From contig CAZZMD010000009.1 in the NCBI GenBank assembly GCA_964655355.1, forward strand, positions 37,114-101,113: a stretch of DNA of 64,000 nucleotides, given 5' to 3'. The notes under the pieces were generated by a model. That model ran no database searches. It was not told where the DNA came from and saw only the letters and a list, made by a program, of their open reading frames with translations. The stretch's first letter is position 1. The number at the start of each line of letters is the position of its first letter. The DNA comes from CALGDE01 sp964655355 (GTDB lineage: Bacteria > Cyanobacteriota > Cyanobacteriia > CACIAM-69d). Of the stretch, positions 8,696-17,034 are shown piece by piece. The position numbers and the translations under genes were made by a program.

Positions 8696-10510
8696 CTACC
8701 CTTCCGGCTTCAACTGCAACACAGCCATAAACGCAGACTGGGGTACATCCACCGTACCAATGGACTTCATGCGCTTCTTACCAGCCGCCTGCTTTTTCAA
8801 TAGCTTTTTCTTCCGAGAAATATCACCGCCGTAGCACTTTGCAAGCACATCCTTCCGCAACGCCGGAATTTGGGTACTGGCCACAATCCGGGTACCAATG
8901 CCCGCCTGGATCGGGATTTTGAACTGGTGACGGGGAATCAATTCCTTGAGCTTGCTTACCAGGGCACGTCCCACGTAATAGGCCTTGTCCTGGTGAACAA
9001 TCGACGCCAACGAATCCACGCGATCGGCATTAATCATCACGTCCAGGCGCACCAACTTATCGGGGCGGTAATCCAGGAATTGGTATTCCATGCTGGCATA
9101 CCCCCGCGATCGCGACTTGAGCTGGTCAAAGAAATCCGTGACCACCTCCGCCAGGGGAATTTCATAGACCAGGGTCGTCCGTCCCTTGGTCAGATAGCGC
9201 ATATCTTTATAAATCCCGCGCCGACTCTGCCCCAACTCCATCAACGTCCCCACAAATTCCTCAGGGGTAATCATATCCACCTGAACATAGGGCTCCTCAA
9301 TTTTTTCCCGGAACTGGGGATCAGGTAAAGCACTGGGATTATCAATAAAGTTCACTTCCCCATCCACGGTGGTGACCTTATAAATCACCGACGGTGCCGT
9401 GGCAATCAGGTCCAAATTATATTCCCGCTCCAGCCGCTCCTGGACGATCTCCATATGGAGCAGCCCCAAAAAGCCACAGCGGAACCCAAACCCCATCGCA
9501 CTCGATGTTTCCGGCTCAAAACTCAACGCCGCATCATTTAGCTTTAAACGTTCCAACGCTTCCCGCAATTCCCCAAACTGGTCAGAATCCGTAGGAAACA
9601 ACCCACAGAACACCATCGGCTTCGCTTCCGTATACCCCGGCAAAGGCTCCGCCGCCGACTTCTTCGTCAATGTAATCGTGTCACCGACGCGGGCATCCTC
9701 CACACTCTTAATGGACGCGGAAAAATAGCCCACCTCTCCGGCGTGAAGCTCATCCACCTTCTTCTCCGTCGGGGCCAACACCCCCAACTCATCAATCTCA
9801 TACTCACAGCCCGACGCCATCAACTTGACGCGATCGCCCTTCCGCAGGGTGCCATCCACCACCCGGAAATAGACAATCACGCCCCGATAGCTGTCGTAGT
9901 AACTATCAAAAATCAACGCCCGTAGGGGCTTGTCCACAGTGTCCTCGGGAGGCGGCACCTGCTCAACGATGGATTCCAGAATCTCGGGAATTCCAATCCC
10001 CGTCTTCGCCGACGCCAAAATCGCATTACTGCAATCGAGGCCAATCACCTCTTCAATCTCCTGGATCACCCGGTCCGGCTCCGCCCCTGGCAGATCGACC
10101 TTATTCAAAACCGGAATAATTTCTAAATCATTTTCCAGGGCCAAATACACATTGGCCAAGGTTTGCGCCTCCACCCCCTGGGACGCATCCACCACCAACA
10201 AAGCGCCCTCACACGCCGCCAAACTCCGGGAAACTTCGTAGGAAAAATCCACGTGCCCCGGCGTATCAATCAGGTTCAACACATAATCATCCCCATCGGC
10301 CGCGGTGTAATTCATCCGCGCCGCCTGGAGTTTGATCGTAATTCCCCGTTCCCGTTCCAGATCCATATTGTCCAGGAACTGCTCCTTCATCTTCCGGTCT
10401 TCAACGGTGCCGGTATCCTGGAGCAAGCGGTCCGCAAGGGTAGATTTTCCATGGTCAATGTGAGCAACGATGGAAAAATTGCGAATTTTTGAAACAGGTG
10501 CGTCGGTCAT
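8696..10510 (-). CDS. lepA: Elongation factor 4 (LepA) GTPase
   Basis: Six hundred and four residues, the standard length. G motifs are intact: AHIDHGKST (P-loop), RGITIK (switch I), DTPGHVDF (switch II) and NKVDLPGA. EF-G-like domains III and V follow, and the LepA-specific C-terminal domain ends with YGGDISRKKKLLKKQAAGKK, the basic tail that enters the peptidyl-transferase region. LepA binds ribosomes and affects back-translocation or subunit assembly; the precise role is debated. Upstream gene of a two-gene minus-strand unit with the RDD protein. Confidence 0.98.
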   Translation of the reverse strand: MTDAPVSKIRNFSIVAHIDHGKSTLADRLLQDTGTVEDRKMKEQFLDNMDLERERGITIKLQAARMNYTAADGDDYVLNLIDTPGHVDFSYEVSRSLAACEGALLVVDASQGVEAQTLANVYLALENDLEIIPVLNKVDLPGAEPDRVIQEIEEVIGLDCSNAILASAKTGIGIPEILESIVEQVPPPEDTVDKPLRALIFDSYYDSYRGVIVYFRVVDGTLRKGDRVKLMASGCEYEIDELGVLAPTEKKVDELHAGEVGYFSASIKSVEDARVGDTITLTKKSAAEPLPGYTEAKPMVFCGLFPTDSDQFGELREALERLKLNDAALSFEPETSSAMGFGFRCGFLGLLHMEIVQERLEREYNLDLIATAPSVIYKVTTVDGEVNFIDNPSALPDPQFREKIEEPYVQVDMITPEEFVGTLMELGQSRRGIYKDMRYLTKGRTTLVYEIPLAEVVTDFFDQLKSRSRGYASMEYQFLDYRPDKLVRLDVMINADRVDSLASIVHQDKAYYVGRALVSKLKELIPRHQFKIPIQAGIGTRIVASTQIPALRKDVLAKCYGGDISRKKKLLKKQAAGKKRMKSIGTVDVPQSAFMAVLQLKPEG

Positions 10511-11243
10511 GGATGGGAAAGGGATGGGATCAGAATGGCGTCACAGGGTTGCCGCCTCTTGCAGTGTAATGCCAATAGCGGTTCTGGAGTTAGCCGGAGG
10601 ACGTCAAGGATCACTCCGGACAGCGTGACGACATCAACGACTCGACCCAACGACTTGACCTAACGACTCGACATAGACAACGCCTCGGCCCATCGTTAGA
10701 AAAGGGGCACTTTGAGATACCCCTTAGAATAGAAGGCGGAGATTCCAACATAGGGGTATCCCTAGCCTTCAACGTCACTTCCAATGACATATGCCATAGG
10801 CACTCCGTCATGGCATGGGCATGGCATTGACCGTCGGAATCCTCCCCCTACCCCACCGCATCACTCCATCCCCGGTCCGGTTGCATTTATTACATTGCGA
10901 TCGCCCTGCGTTTCCTATCCTTTTTCCTGAATCTCTAGATCATTGCCTGGATCACTTCTAGATCATTCATTTCCAGACCATTCATTGCCTAGATCATTCC
11001 GATACGACAGTTTGTTGCGATCGCGATAGGGTAAGGCATCAGCCCCCCACAGTAGGAATAGTCCCGACGGAGCGTCATCCAGACCATCGACCCGGTCGTC
11101 GCCCGCCGTACGACTTTCCCCCAACGATCATCAGTGCTTCATCTACCCCCGAACCGTCGCTCAACATCGCTGATTTGGTGATGCTCTGCGATATCCATTT
11201 CTTTCCTTAACTATCAGGGTTATAGATCTACCCACGCTATCCA
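10511..11243. other. Spacer between lepA and an RHH gene, no gene supported
   Basis: Both flanking genes read outward, so promoters for each should lie here. Short open frames have no recognisable sequence. The stretch is rich in imperfect short repeats: a 13-bp triplet at 10635-10673 and several copies of a ctagatcatt-like word between about 10935 and 11000. Confidence 0.5.
10635..10673. repeat. 13-bp tandem repeat, three copies
   Basis: caacgactcgacc, caacgacttgacc and taacgactcgaca are contiguous in the region upstream of lepA. Confidence 0.8.
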
Positions 11244-11471
11244 ATGAACAAACAAGTCTCCCCCCGGTCCGGTCGCGAGAAAATCGACTTATCTATCCAA
11301 ATAGACCCCGATTTGCTAGACCGGATCCAACACCTGACCGACAATCCCAGTCGCGTCATCGAAGCCGCCCTACGGCAATGGCTCCAGGGCGATCGCGATC
11401 GCGAGGACGACCTCACCCGTCTCCTCCCCCGCAACCCCACCGTTCCCCCCCGGGGCGAATGGAACGATTAG
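11244..11471 (+). CDS. Small ribbon-helix-helix (CopG-like) protein
   Basis: Seventy-five residues. The segment EKIDLSIQIDPDLLDRIQHL followed by NPSRVIEAALRQWLQ has the beta strand, helix, turn, helix layout of a ribbon-helix-helix DNA-binding domain. The remaining 25 residues are charged and proline rich. Such proteins are dimeric repressors or antitoxins. No toxin-like partner is adjacent: the next gene is a large kinase 140 bases away. A chromosomal regulator is therefore as likely as an orphan antitoxin. Confidence 0.7.
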   Translation: MNKQVSPRSGREKIDLSIQIDPDLLDRIQHLTDNPSRVIEAALRQWLQGDRDREDDLTRLLPRNPTVPPRGEWND

Positions 11472-11610
11472 TCAAACCCCTCTGTTAGAAATGGCAAGTG
11501 AACACTAAGTGAACACGAGTTCTCAAGTGAACGCTAGTTGATATCCAACTCCGCCGGGGCCTAGCCCTGACCCCCAGGATTCCCTGTCCCTCTCTACTCC
11601 CCAGGTTGTC

Positions 11611-13782
11611 ATGGCTCCCCGTCCATCGATTCCCCCGTCGTCCAATCCCCAGCCCTCCGTCAAGATGATGGATATGTCCCAAGCCTCCTCTTCGGCCGCC
11701 GACGCCGTTTCCCCGTCCAGCCCCCCCCAGGACAGCGTGCCGTCCCCGGTCATCCCCCCCGCCCTGACCGACGACCCGGCCGCGGAAGCCATGGCGGATG
11801 GCCTGGCGGGAGAGACGACGGAAGGTATGGCGGAAGACACGGCGGAAGACACGGCTGTGCCCCAGGAAGCAGCGATGTTTACGGGCACAACCGCCCTAGC
11901 CAGCATCGGGGCAGAACTCGCCTTTGTTCAAGATGCCTCTGGACAATACTGGGATTTTTACTGGCGGGACGCGGAACATCACAATCTCGGGGAAGCAAAG
12001 CTATCGGGCTGTGCCCTAGCGGAATCTGCCTTTGCCCCGGCTGCCATTTTGGAATATTTGGATCGCCTACAGGTGGTCTTGACCCATGGGCACCCCGAGC
12101 GGTTTGAATGCGTGATGCAGATTCAGACCACCCCTGGGGGTCCCCCTCTGAGCAAAGCCTTTGAATTGGTCATGAGCCCCGTCCTGACGGCAGAGGTACA
12201 TACCCGGCAGGTGATGGTCATGGGGCGGGCATTATTGGACACCACCGGACCCATTCCCAACCTCCAGCAGGTCGAACGCCCGGTGGTCTCCGAAGCGGGG
12301 TTAGAGGCCCATCAGCGATTGCTCAGTCGCATTGCCCGCAGTATTCGCCGCACCCTCCCCCTCAGTTCGGCCCTCTATCAAATTCTGCTGACTAAAATTT
12401 CCCGCCAAATCCGACGCACCCTCAATCTCAAGGACATTTGGCGGCAGACCGTGGAGGGGCTCGGGCAAGCCATGAGCGTTAGCCGCTGCGTGGTGTGGTC
12501 CCCGGAGGTGGAGTCCGATGCGGGTGTTATCGGGATGAACGATTCCCTGAAGGTCACCGCCGAGTATGTCCGGGAAGATTTTGTGTCGATGCTCGGGGAA
12601 ACGGCCCTGGTGAAGGATCAGGCGGGGTTCCTAGACGCCATCGACAGTGGGGAGCCAGTGGCGATCGCCCATGTGCCGTCGAATAAGCATGACAATCAAT
12701 CCCTGATCGTGGTCGCAACGCGCTATCGGGATGTGGTGAATGGATTTATTGCCCTTTACCAATGCGATCGCGCCCGCCAGTGGACCGGAGCAGAATTGGA
12801 ACTGCTGCGGGAATTATCAGACCAGGTGGGAACGGCGATCGCCCATGCCAAACTCTTTACCGCCAGTCAAACCCTTACGAATGAACTCCGGGAAAAGAAC
12901 TTGAGTTTGTTGAAGAAACAGCAGGAACTGGAGGATGCGCGACAGCAAGCGGAAGAAGTCTCCCGGCTGAAGAGCGAGTTTTTGGCCAACACGTCCCATG
13001 AAATCCGCACGCCCCTCAACGGCATCATCGGCTCCCTACAGCTCGTGGTTGACGGCATCATCGATGAACCGGAAGAAACCCAAGAATTCCTAGAAACCGC
13101 CCACAACTCAGCCATGCACCTGCTGAGCATCCTGAATGACATTTTGGATGTGGCAAAAATCGAAGCAGACCGTCTGGAAATCCATCGGGAACCGGTGAAA
13201 TTGTCATCGCTCCTAACCAACACCGAAAACTTTACCCAGGCGCAAGTCCAGAAGAAAGGGCTTTATTTCGACGTGGATGTGCCGGAAACCCACGACGAAA
13301 TCCTGCTCTACGGGGATTACCAACGGCTAATGCAGATCGTTCTCAACCTAACCGGCAACGCTATTAAATTTACCCACGAAGGAGGCGTCACCATCAGCGT
13401 TGAATTGATTGGTCCTTCCCCCTCCGATGAGCCGATTCTGGGGGACGATGGCGTTCCCCTCGGCAGTCCCAATGCGGGCATGGCCCTCCTGCGCATCGCC
13501 GACACAGGCATTGGGGTCGCGCTGGATAAGCAGGATAAATTATTCCAAGCCTTCAGCCAGGCAGACGGGGCACGGACTCGGAAATATGGGGGCACAGGGT
13601 TGGGATTGGTCCTGTCCCAGCAGCTCGTCCAAGCCATGGGCGGAGAAATTAATTTTTACAGCCTAGGGGAAGGGCTGGGATCGACAGTGACCTTCACAGT
13701 GCCGCTCTATCAAAGTCCGGTGGTTGCCGCCAGTGACGAAGTCGACGGCGAGGCACCTCCCTTTGACGGAATTGTGAGCTGA
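11611..13782 (+). CDS. GAF-domain sensor histidine kinase
   Basis: A 723-residue cytoplasmic kinase. Residues 1-90 are a disordered Pro/Ser/Asp/Glu stretch with a short tandem TEGMAEDTAEDTA. A PAS-like region (about 95-215) follows, then a GAF domain (about 260-420), a coiled coil (430-460), the HisKA dimerisation domain with phosphoacceptor H-box TSHEIRTPLNG, and an HATPase domain. The ATPase has the N-box NLTGNAIKFT, G1 IADTGIGV and G2 GGTGLGL. No receiver domain is attached, and there is no transmembrane segment, so it should sense a soluble or redox signal. No response regulator is adjacent. ATG at 11611 is used; ATGs at 11665 and 11668 inside the disordered tail are alternatives. Confidence 0.9.
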   Translation: MAPRPSIPPSSNPQPSVKMMDMSQASSSAADAVSPSSPPQDSVPSPVIPPALTDDPAAEAMADGLAGETTEGMAEDTAEDTAVPQEAAMFTGTTALASIGAELAFVQDASGQYWDFYWRDAEHHNLGEAKLSGCALAESAFAPAAILEYLDRLQVVLTHGHPERFECVMQIQTTPGGPPLSKAFELVMSPVLTAEVHTRQVMVMGRALLDTTGPIPNLQQVERPVVSEAGLEAHQRLLSRIARSIRRTLPLSSALYQILLTKISRQIRRTLNLKDIWRQTVEGLGQAMSVSRCVVWSPEVESDAGVIGMNDSLKVTAEYVREDFVSMLGETALVKDQAGFLDAIDSGEPVAIAHVPSNKHDNQSLIVVATRYRDVVNGFIALYQCDRARQWTGAELELLRELSDQVGTAIAHAKLFTASQTLTNELREKNLSLLKKQQELEDARQQAEEVSRLKSEFLANTSHEIRTPLNGIIGSLQLVVDGIIDEPEETQEFLETAHNSAMHLLSILNDILDVAKIEADRLEIHREPVKLSSLLTNTENFTQAQVQKKGLYFDVDVPETHDEILLYGDYQRLMQIVLNLTGNAIKFTHEGGVTISVELIGPSPSDEPILGDDGVPLGSPNAGMALLRIADTGIGVALDKQDKLFQAFSQADGARTRKYGGTGLGLVLSQQLVQAMGGEINFYSLGEGLGSTVTFTVPLYQSPVVAASDEVDGEAPPFDGIVS

Positions 13783-13903
13783 TGAATCAGGAGCTGACGG
13801 GATCGTTAGCCAACAAAATCATGGGCTAACGCCAGCGGGTTAGCGCCACTAGGTCGATGGGGCTGGTCGCGCGACTTTGGGACCGCGGATTGGCACTGCG
13901 AAT

Positions 13904-14644
13904 TTATAGGAGTTGGGCGATCGCATAGAGGAGGGGTCCAACGATTAGCGCCGGCAGTAGGGACGCAATCCGAACGGTACCAATCTCCAAAAGATTGATC
14001 CCAATGCCCACAATGGTCAGCCCGCCAATGCCCGTCATCATCAGGACATGGGGATCGGTAGTGGGATCCGGGAGAAACTGGGCAAGCCCATTGGCCGCCA
14101 GGGATAGCCCCCCCTGATAGACCAGAACCGCCAGACTAGAGAAACCAACCCCAATCCCAAAACTGCCCGTCAGGGCGATCGCCGCAAATCCATCCATCGT
14201 GGATTTCAAGACCAAGATGCGATCGTCCCCTGCCATCCCGTTATTAAGACTCCCCAAAATCGCCATAGGCCCGACGCAGAAGAGGAGACTGGCAGCAACA
14301 AACCCCTCCGTGAAGCGGCCCGTCCCCTGCACCTTACGCTTCAGCCATCCCCCCAGGCGGTGTAGGCGATCTTCCAAGGTCCACCATTCCCCCAGGACAC
14401 CCCCAACCACCAACGCCATCAGCCCGATCACAATGCCATCCCCTCGTTCACTGGGCACCTGAGGGAGCGATCGCGCCATTTCCAGCCCCACCAGGAGGGT
14501 AATCAACCCCACCCCCTGGGGAATAATCGTCAACATCCGCTGGGGCAACCGCGATCGCAGCACCAACCCCAACCCCGTCCCCATCCAAACGGTCGCGACA
14601 TTAATACAGGTGCCGCTCAATTGCTCAAACAGGGTGAGGGTCAT
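13904..14644 (-). CDS. DUF554 family membrane protein
   Basis: From the ATG at 14644 (MTLTLFEQLSGTCINVATVW) the protein is about 246 residues with six or seven hydrophobic segments. The DUF554 (YqgA-like) features are the N-terminal GTCINVATVWMGTGLGLVLR, the middle FCVGPMAILGSLNNGM and KSTMDGFAAIALT, and the C-terminal GIGINLLEIG. The frame extends 39 codons upstream, but that part lacks family features. Function unknown; putative transporter. It is convergent with the kinase gene before it, and an imperfect ggctaac/gttagc hairpin lies between them near 13824-13844. Confidence 0.88.
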   Translation of the reverse strand: MTLTLFEQLSGTCINVATVWMGTGLGLVLRSRLPQRMLTIIPQGVGLITLLVGLEMARSLPQVPSERGDGIVIGLMALVVGGVLGEWWTLEDRLHRLGGWLKRKVQGTGRFTEGFVAASLLFCVGPMAILGSLNNGMAGDDRILVLKSTMDGFAAIALTGSFGIGVGFSSLAVLVYQGGLSLAANGLAQFLPDPTTDPHVLMMTGIGGLTIVGIGINLLEIGTVRIASLLPALIVGPLLYAIAQLL

Positions 14645-14936
14645 GGTCAAATCCGGGGGTAAGGCGATCTCAAAGGGTGTCTCAAACTGGAGCCAGTCTG
14701 CCGGAAATCGTCGAATGATGGCAAAGGATTGGAGGAGGGCTTGATAAGCCGATAAAATCAATGGGATTATCCAATAGGATTATTTGACCTGTGATTAATG
14801 GAATTTGACCACAGGTCAATGGAATTATTGAGGATCATTTGACCTGCGGTCCTCCAGCGGCGGATTTGGCGTCCCACTCCTCCCCCTCAGCATCCCGATC
14901 AACGGGTTCCCGATTTACTGGTTCTGTGAGCGCTCT

Positions 14937-15692
14937 ATGATGTTTTCTCCTTTTCCCTCGGTCTCCGAGGCCCCTAAGATGGCTAGCCAACGACGGTCTT
15001 CACGGCTGGGTCGACTGGGCAGCGCCTTACAACTGGTGTTGATGGTCGGCTTACTTAGTTTTTCGCTGCTATTCGCCGATGCCAAACCGGCGATCGCCAC
15101 CGGCGTCTACAACATGCCCCCGGTGAGCCCAGACGTCCATGTCTATGACGAAGCGAAACTATTTAGTCGCCTGACCGAAGGAAAACTAGAGAAAAAATTA
15201 AAAGCGATCGCCGCCGACAGCGACACCAACGTCAGCTACGTCACCTTCCGCCGTCTGGACTATGGCGAAACCATCGAAAGCTTCACCCAGGAATTATTCA
15301 CCACCTGGTTCCCCGACGCCGACCAGCAAGCCAACCAAATCCTAATGGCCCTCGATGCGGTAACCAACTCATCCGCCATTGAAGTGGGCAGCGCCGTCCC
15401 CGCCACCCTCACCGAAGCGATCGCCACCAGCCTCGCCCAAGAAAGCCTACTCATCCCCATCCGCGACGGGAACTATAACGAAGCGTTTCTCAGCACGAGC
15501 GATCGCCTTGCCACCGTCCTCGCCGGCAACCCCGACCCCGGCGCCCCCGAAATCAAATCCCAAGTCTCCGTCGAAAGCACCTTCACCAGCGCCGAAGACA
15601 CCGACCAGGGCAGCGCCACCATCATTGTTGTGGTATTGCTAGTCCTAGCAACGGCCATCCCGATGATCACCTACTTCGCCTACCAGCGATAA
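14937..15692 (+). CDS. psb32: TPM-domain protein, Psb32/TLP18.3-like
   Basis: A 251-residue protein. A signal or anchor segment (about residues 28-50, ending DAKPAIA) is followed by the motif PPVSPDVHVYDEAKLFS that opens the TPM (TLP18.3/Psb32/MOLO-1) domain, and by a C-terminal membrane helix (about 228-247, TIIVVVLLVLATAIPMITYF). This topology places the domain in the thylakoid lumen or periplasm. In plants and cyanobacteria relatives help photosystem II repair. Start may be the first or second ATG, or M15 (14979). A strong terminator hairpin follows at 15746. Confidence 0.88.
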   Translation: MMFSPFPSVSEAPKMASQRRSSRLGRLGSALQLVLMVGLLSFSLLFADAKPAIATGVYNMPPVSPDVHVYDEAKLFSRLTEGKLEKKLKAIAADSDTNVSYVTFRRLDYGETIESFTQELFTTWFPDADQQANQILMALDAVTNSSAIEVGSAVPATLTEAIATSLAQESLLIPIRDGNYNEAFLSTSDRLATVLAGNPDPGAPEIKSQVSVESTFTSAEDTDQGSATIIVVVLLVLATAIPMITYFAYQR

Positions 15693-15745
15693 CCCCAGCC
15701 GTCATCAGGACGTTCCACAGGGTTCAGGATTAATCGCCATAACAG

Positions 15746-15776
15746 AAAATCCCCGGACATAATGCCGGGGATTTTT
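15746..15776. terminator. Intrinsic terminator after psb32-like gene
   Basis: The arms aaaatccccgg (15746-15756) and ccggggattttt (15765-15776) form an 11-bp stem with an 8-base loop, ending in a T run on the plus strand. Confidence 0.9.
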
Positions 15777-16046
15777 GGGTGCATCTACCTCTCCATCCCT
15801 TCCATCGGCGATCGCCCCGATCCGGACAGAGGGCCCGTCGAGATATTTGGGTAATATTTCCTTGAGTGATATTACTGGTGCCTGGCTCATCTTGATCATT
15901 GGCTCGATACTGAGCGGCCATTTCCCACCGCCCACGACGGTTCAAACGAGAGGGATAACGAGAGAGATCCAGGCGAACTTGATATCCTAAGGAGACACCC
16001 ATCCAGTTGAGCATGCCCATCCAAACCACACCGGGAGCGTTCGGCC
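15777..16046. other. Spacer upstream of the pentapeptide gene
   Basis: No coding frame supported. It lies between the terminator and the ATG at 16047 and should hold the promoter of the pentapeptide protein, but no clear -35/-10 pair was recognised. Confidence 0.4.
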
Positions 16047-16943
16047 ATGGCTAACCCAGAACATCTCTCCCTAATGTTGAAAGGGGCAGATGTTTGGAAC
16101 CGCTGGCGGCAGCACAATCCCACCATTCAACCCAATCTACGGGAGGCCGATCTGCAAGGGGCCCGCCTGCGCATGATGAACCTCAGCCACGTGGATCTCT
16201 GTATGGCATCCCTGGAGGGGGCAGATCTCTCCAAAGCCGACATCTACAACGCGAATCTCTATACCGCCGACCTGACGGGGGTCAACCTGAGGGAAGCCAC
16301 CCTCAGCCAAGTTGACCTGCGGGAAGCGTCCCTAAAGGGAGCCGACCTGTGCATGGTTACCGTTCGAGACTCTGACCTCAGTCGAGCGGACTGTCGTGGT
16401 GCCAATTTTTACACAGCAGCCCTTAAAGGGACAAAATTTCGCGAAACGGATTTTTCCAGGGCGGATTTGCGAGAGGCAAATTTATGTATGACCGACCTGC
16501 GGGAAGCGAATTTGCGCTCCGCAGACCTAAGCCTTTCGATCCTGTGCATGGCCAGCATGGTCGGTGCCAACCTGTATCAAGCCAATCTCAACGTCGCCAA
16601 CCTCAGCCTAGCGAACCTCTGTGTCGCCAGCTTAATGGGAGCCAGCCTTGATTCCGCCACCCTGATCGGAGCCAACCTGATTGGAGCCAACCTCTACACG
16701 GCAAGCTTGGCCAACGCGATCCTCAAGGAAGCCGACCTACGGGAGGTGACCCTCAGCAACACAGACCTATCCAACGCCAACCTGAGCATGGCGAATCTGA
16801 GCATGGCCAACCTCCGGGAAGCCAAGGTCATCCGAACCAATTTAGAGGGGGCCAACCTACACAAGGCCAACCTGTGGTCCGTCTCCCTCAACAACGCCCA
16901 CCTTCAGGATGCGATTATGCCCGACGGTCAACGTCACGGTTAA
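16047..16943 (+). CDS. Pentapeptide-repeat protein with internal ~50-residue periodicity
   Basis: A 298-residue protein. A 30-residue N-terminal cap (MLKGADVWNRWRQHNP) is followed by about 52 uninterrupted pentapeptides of the A(N/D)LXX type, almost to the C-terminus. This predicts a right-handed quadrilateral beta helix of about 13 coils. Variants recur at a spacing of ten pentapeptides (LCMAS, LYTAD, LREAT at units 5, 9, 11 and again 15, 19, 21), which points to segmental duplication. Pentapeptide proteins include gyrase protectors and many cyanobacterial proteins of unknown or lumenal location; no signal peptide is seen here, so it should be cytosolic. It is convergent with zam. Confidence 0.92.
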   Translation: MANPEHLSLMLKGADVWNRWRQHNPTIQPNLREADLQGARLRMMNLSHVDLCMASLEGADLSKADIYNANLYTADLTGVNLREATLSQVDLREASLKGADLCMVTVRDSDLSRADCRGANFYTAALKGTKFRETDFSRADLREANLCMTDLREANLRSADLSLSILCMASMVGANLYQANLNVANLSLANLCVASLMGASLDSATLIGANLIGANLYTASLANAILKEADLREVTLSNTDLSNANLSMANLSMANLREAKVIRTNLEGANLHKANLWSVSLNNAHLQDAIMPDGQRHG

Positions 16944-16962
16944 CGCCGCGCCCTAAAGTCCC

Positions 16963-17022
16963 TGCCGGTGCTGTAGAGTCAGCGCGCCAGAATCAGCGCA
17001 AAAGAACCAGGAAGCACCGGCA
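16963..17022. terminator. Stem-loop between convergent genes
   Basis: tgccggtgct (16963-16972) and agcaccggca (17013-17022) form a perfect 10-bp stem around a 40-base loop. It lies between the convergent pentapeptide and zam genes. No T run follows, so its action as a terminator is inferred from position. Confidence 0.55.
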
Positions 17023-17034
17023 AAGGACGGGGCG

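Noticed and set aside
10611..10811. Small minus-strand frame upstream of lepA
   Set aside because: No homology signal, no ribosome-binding site, and it overlaps a 13-bp micro-repeat array.
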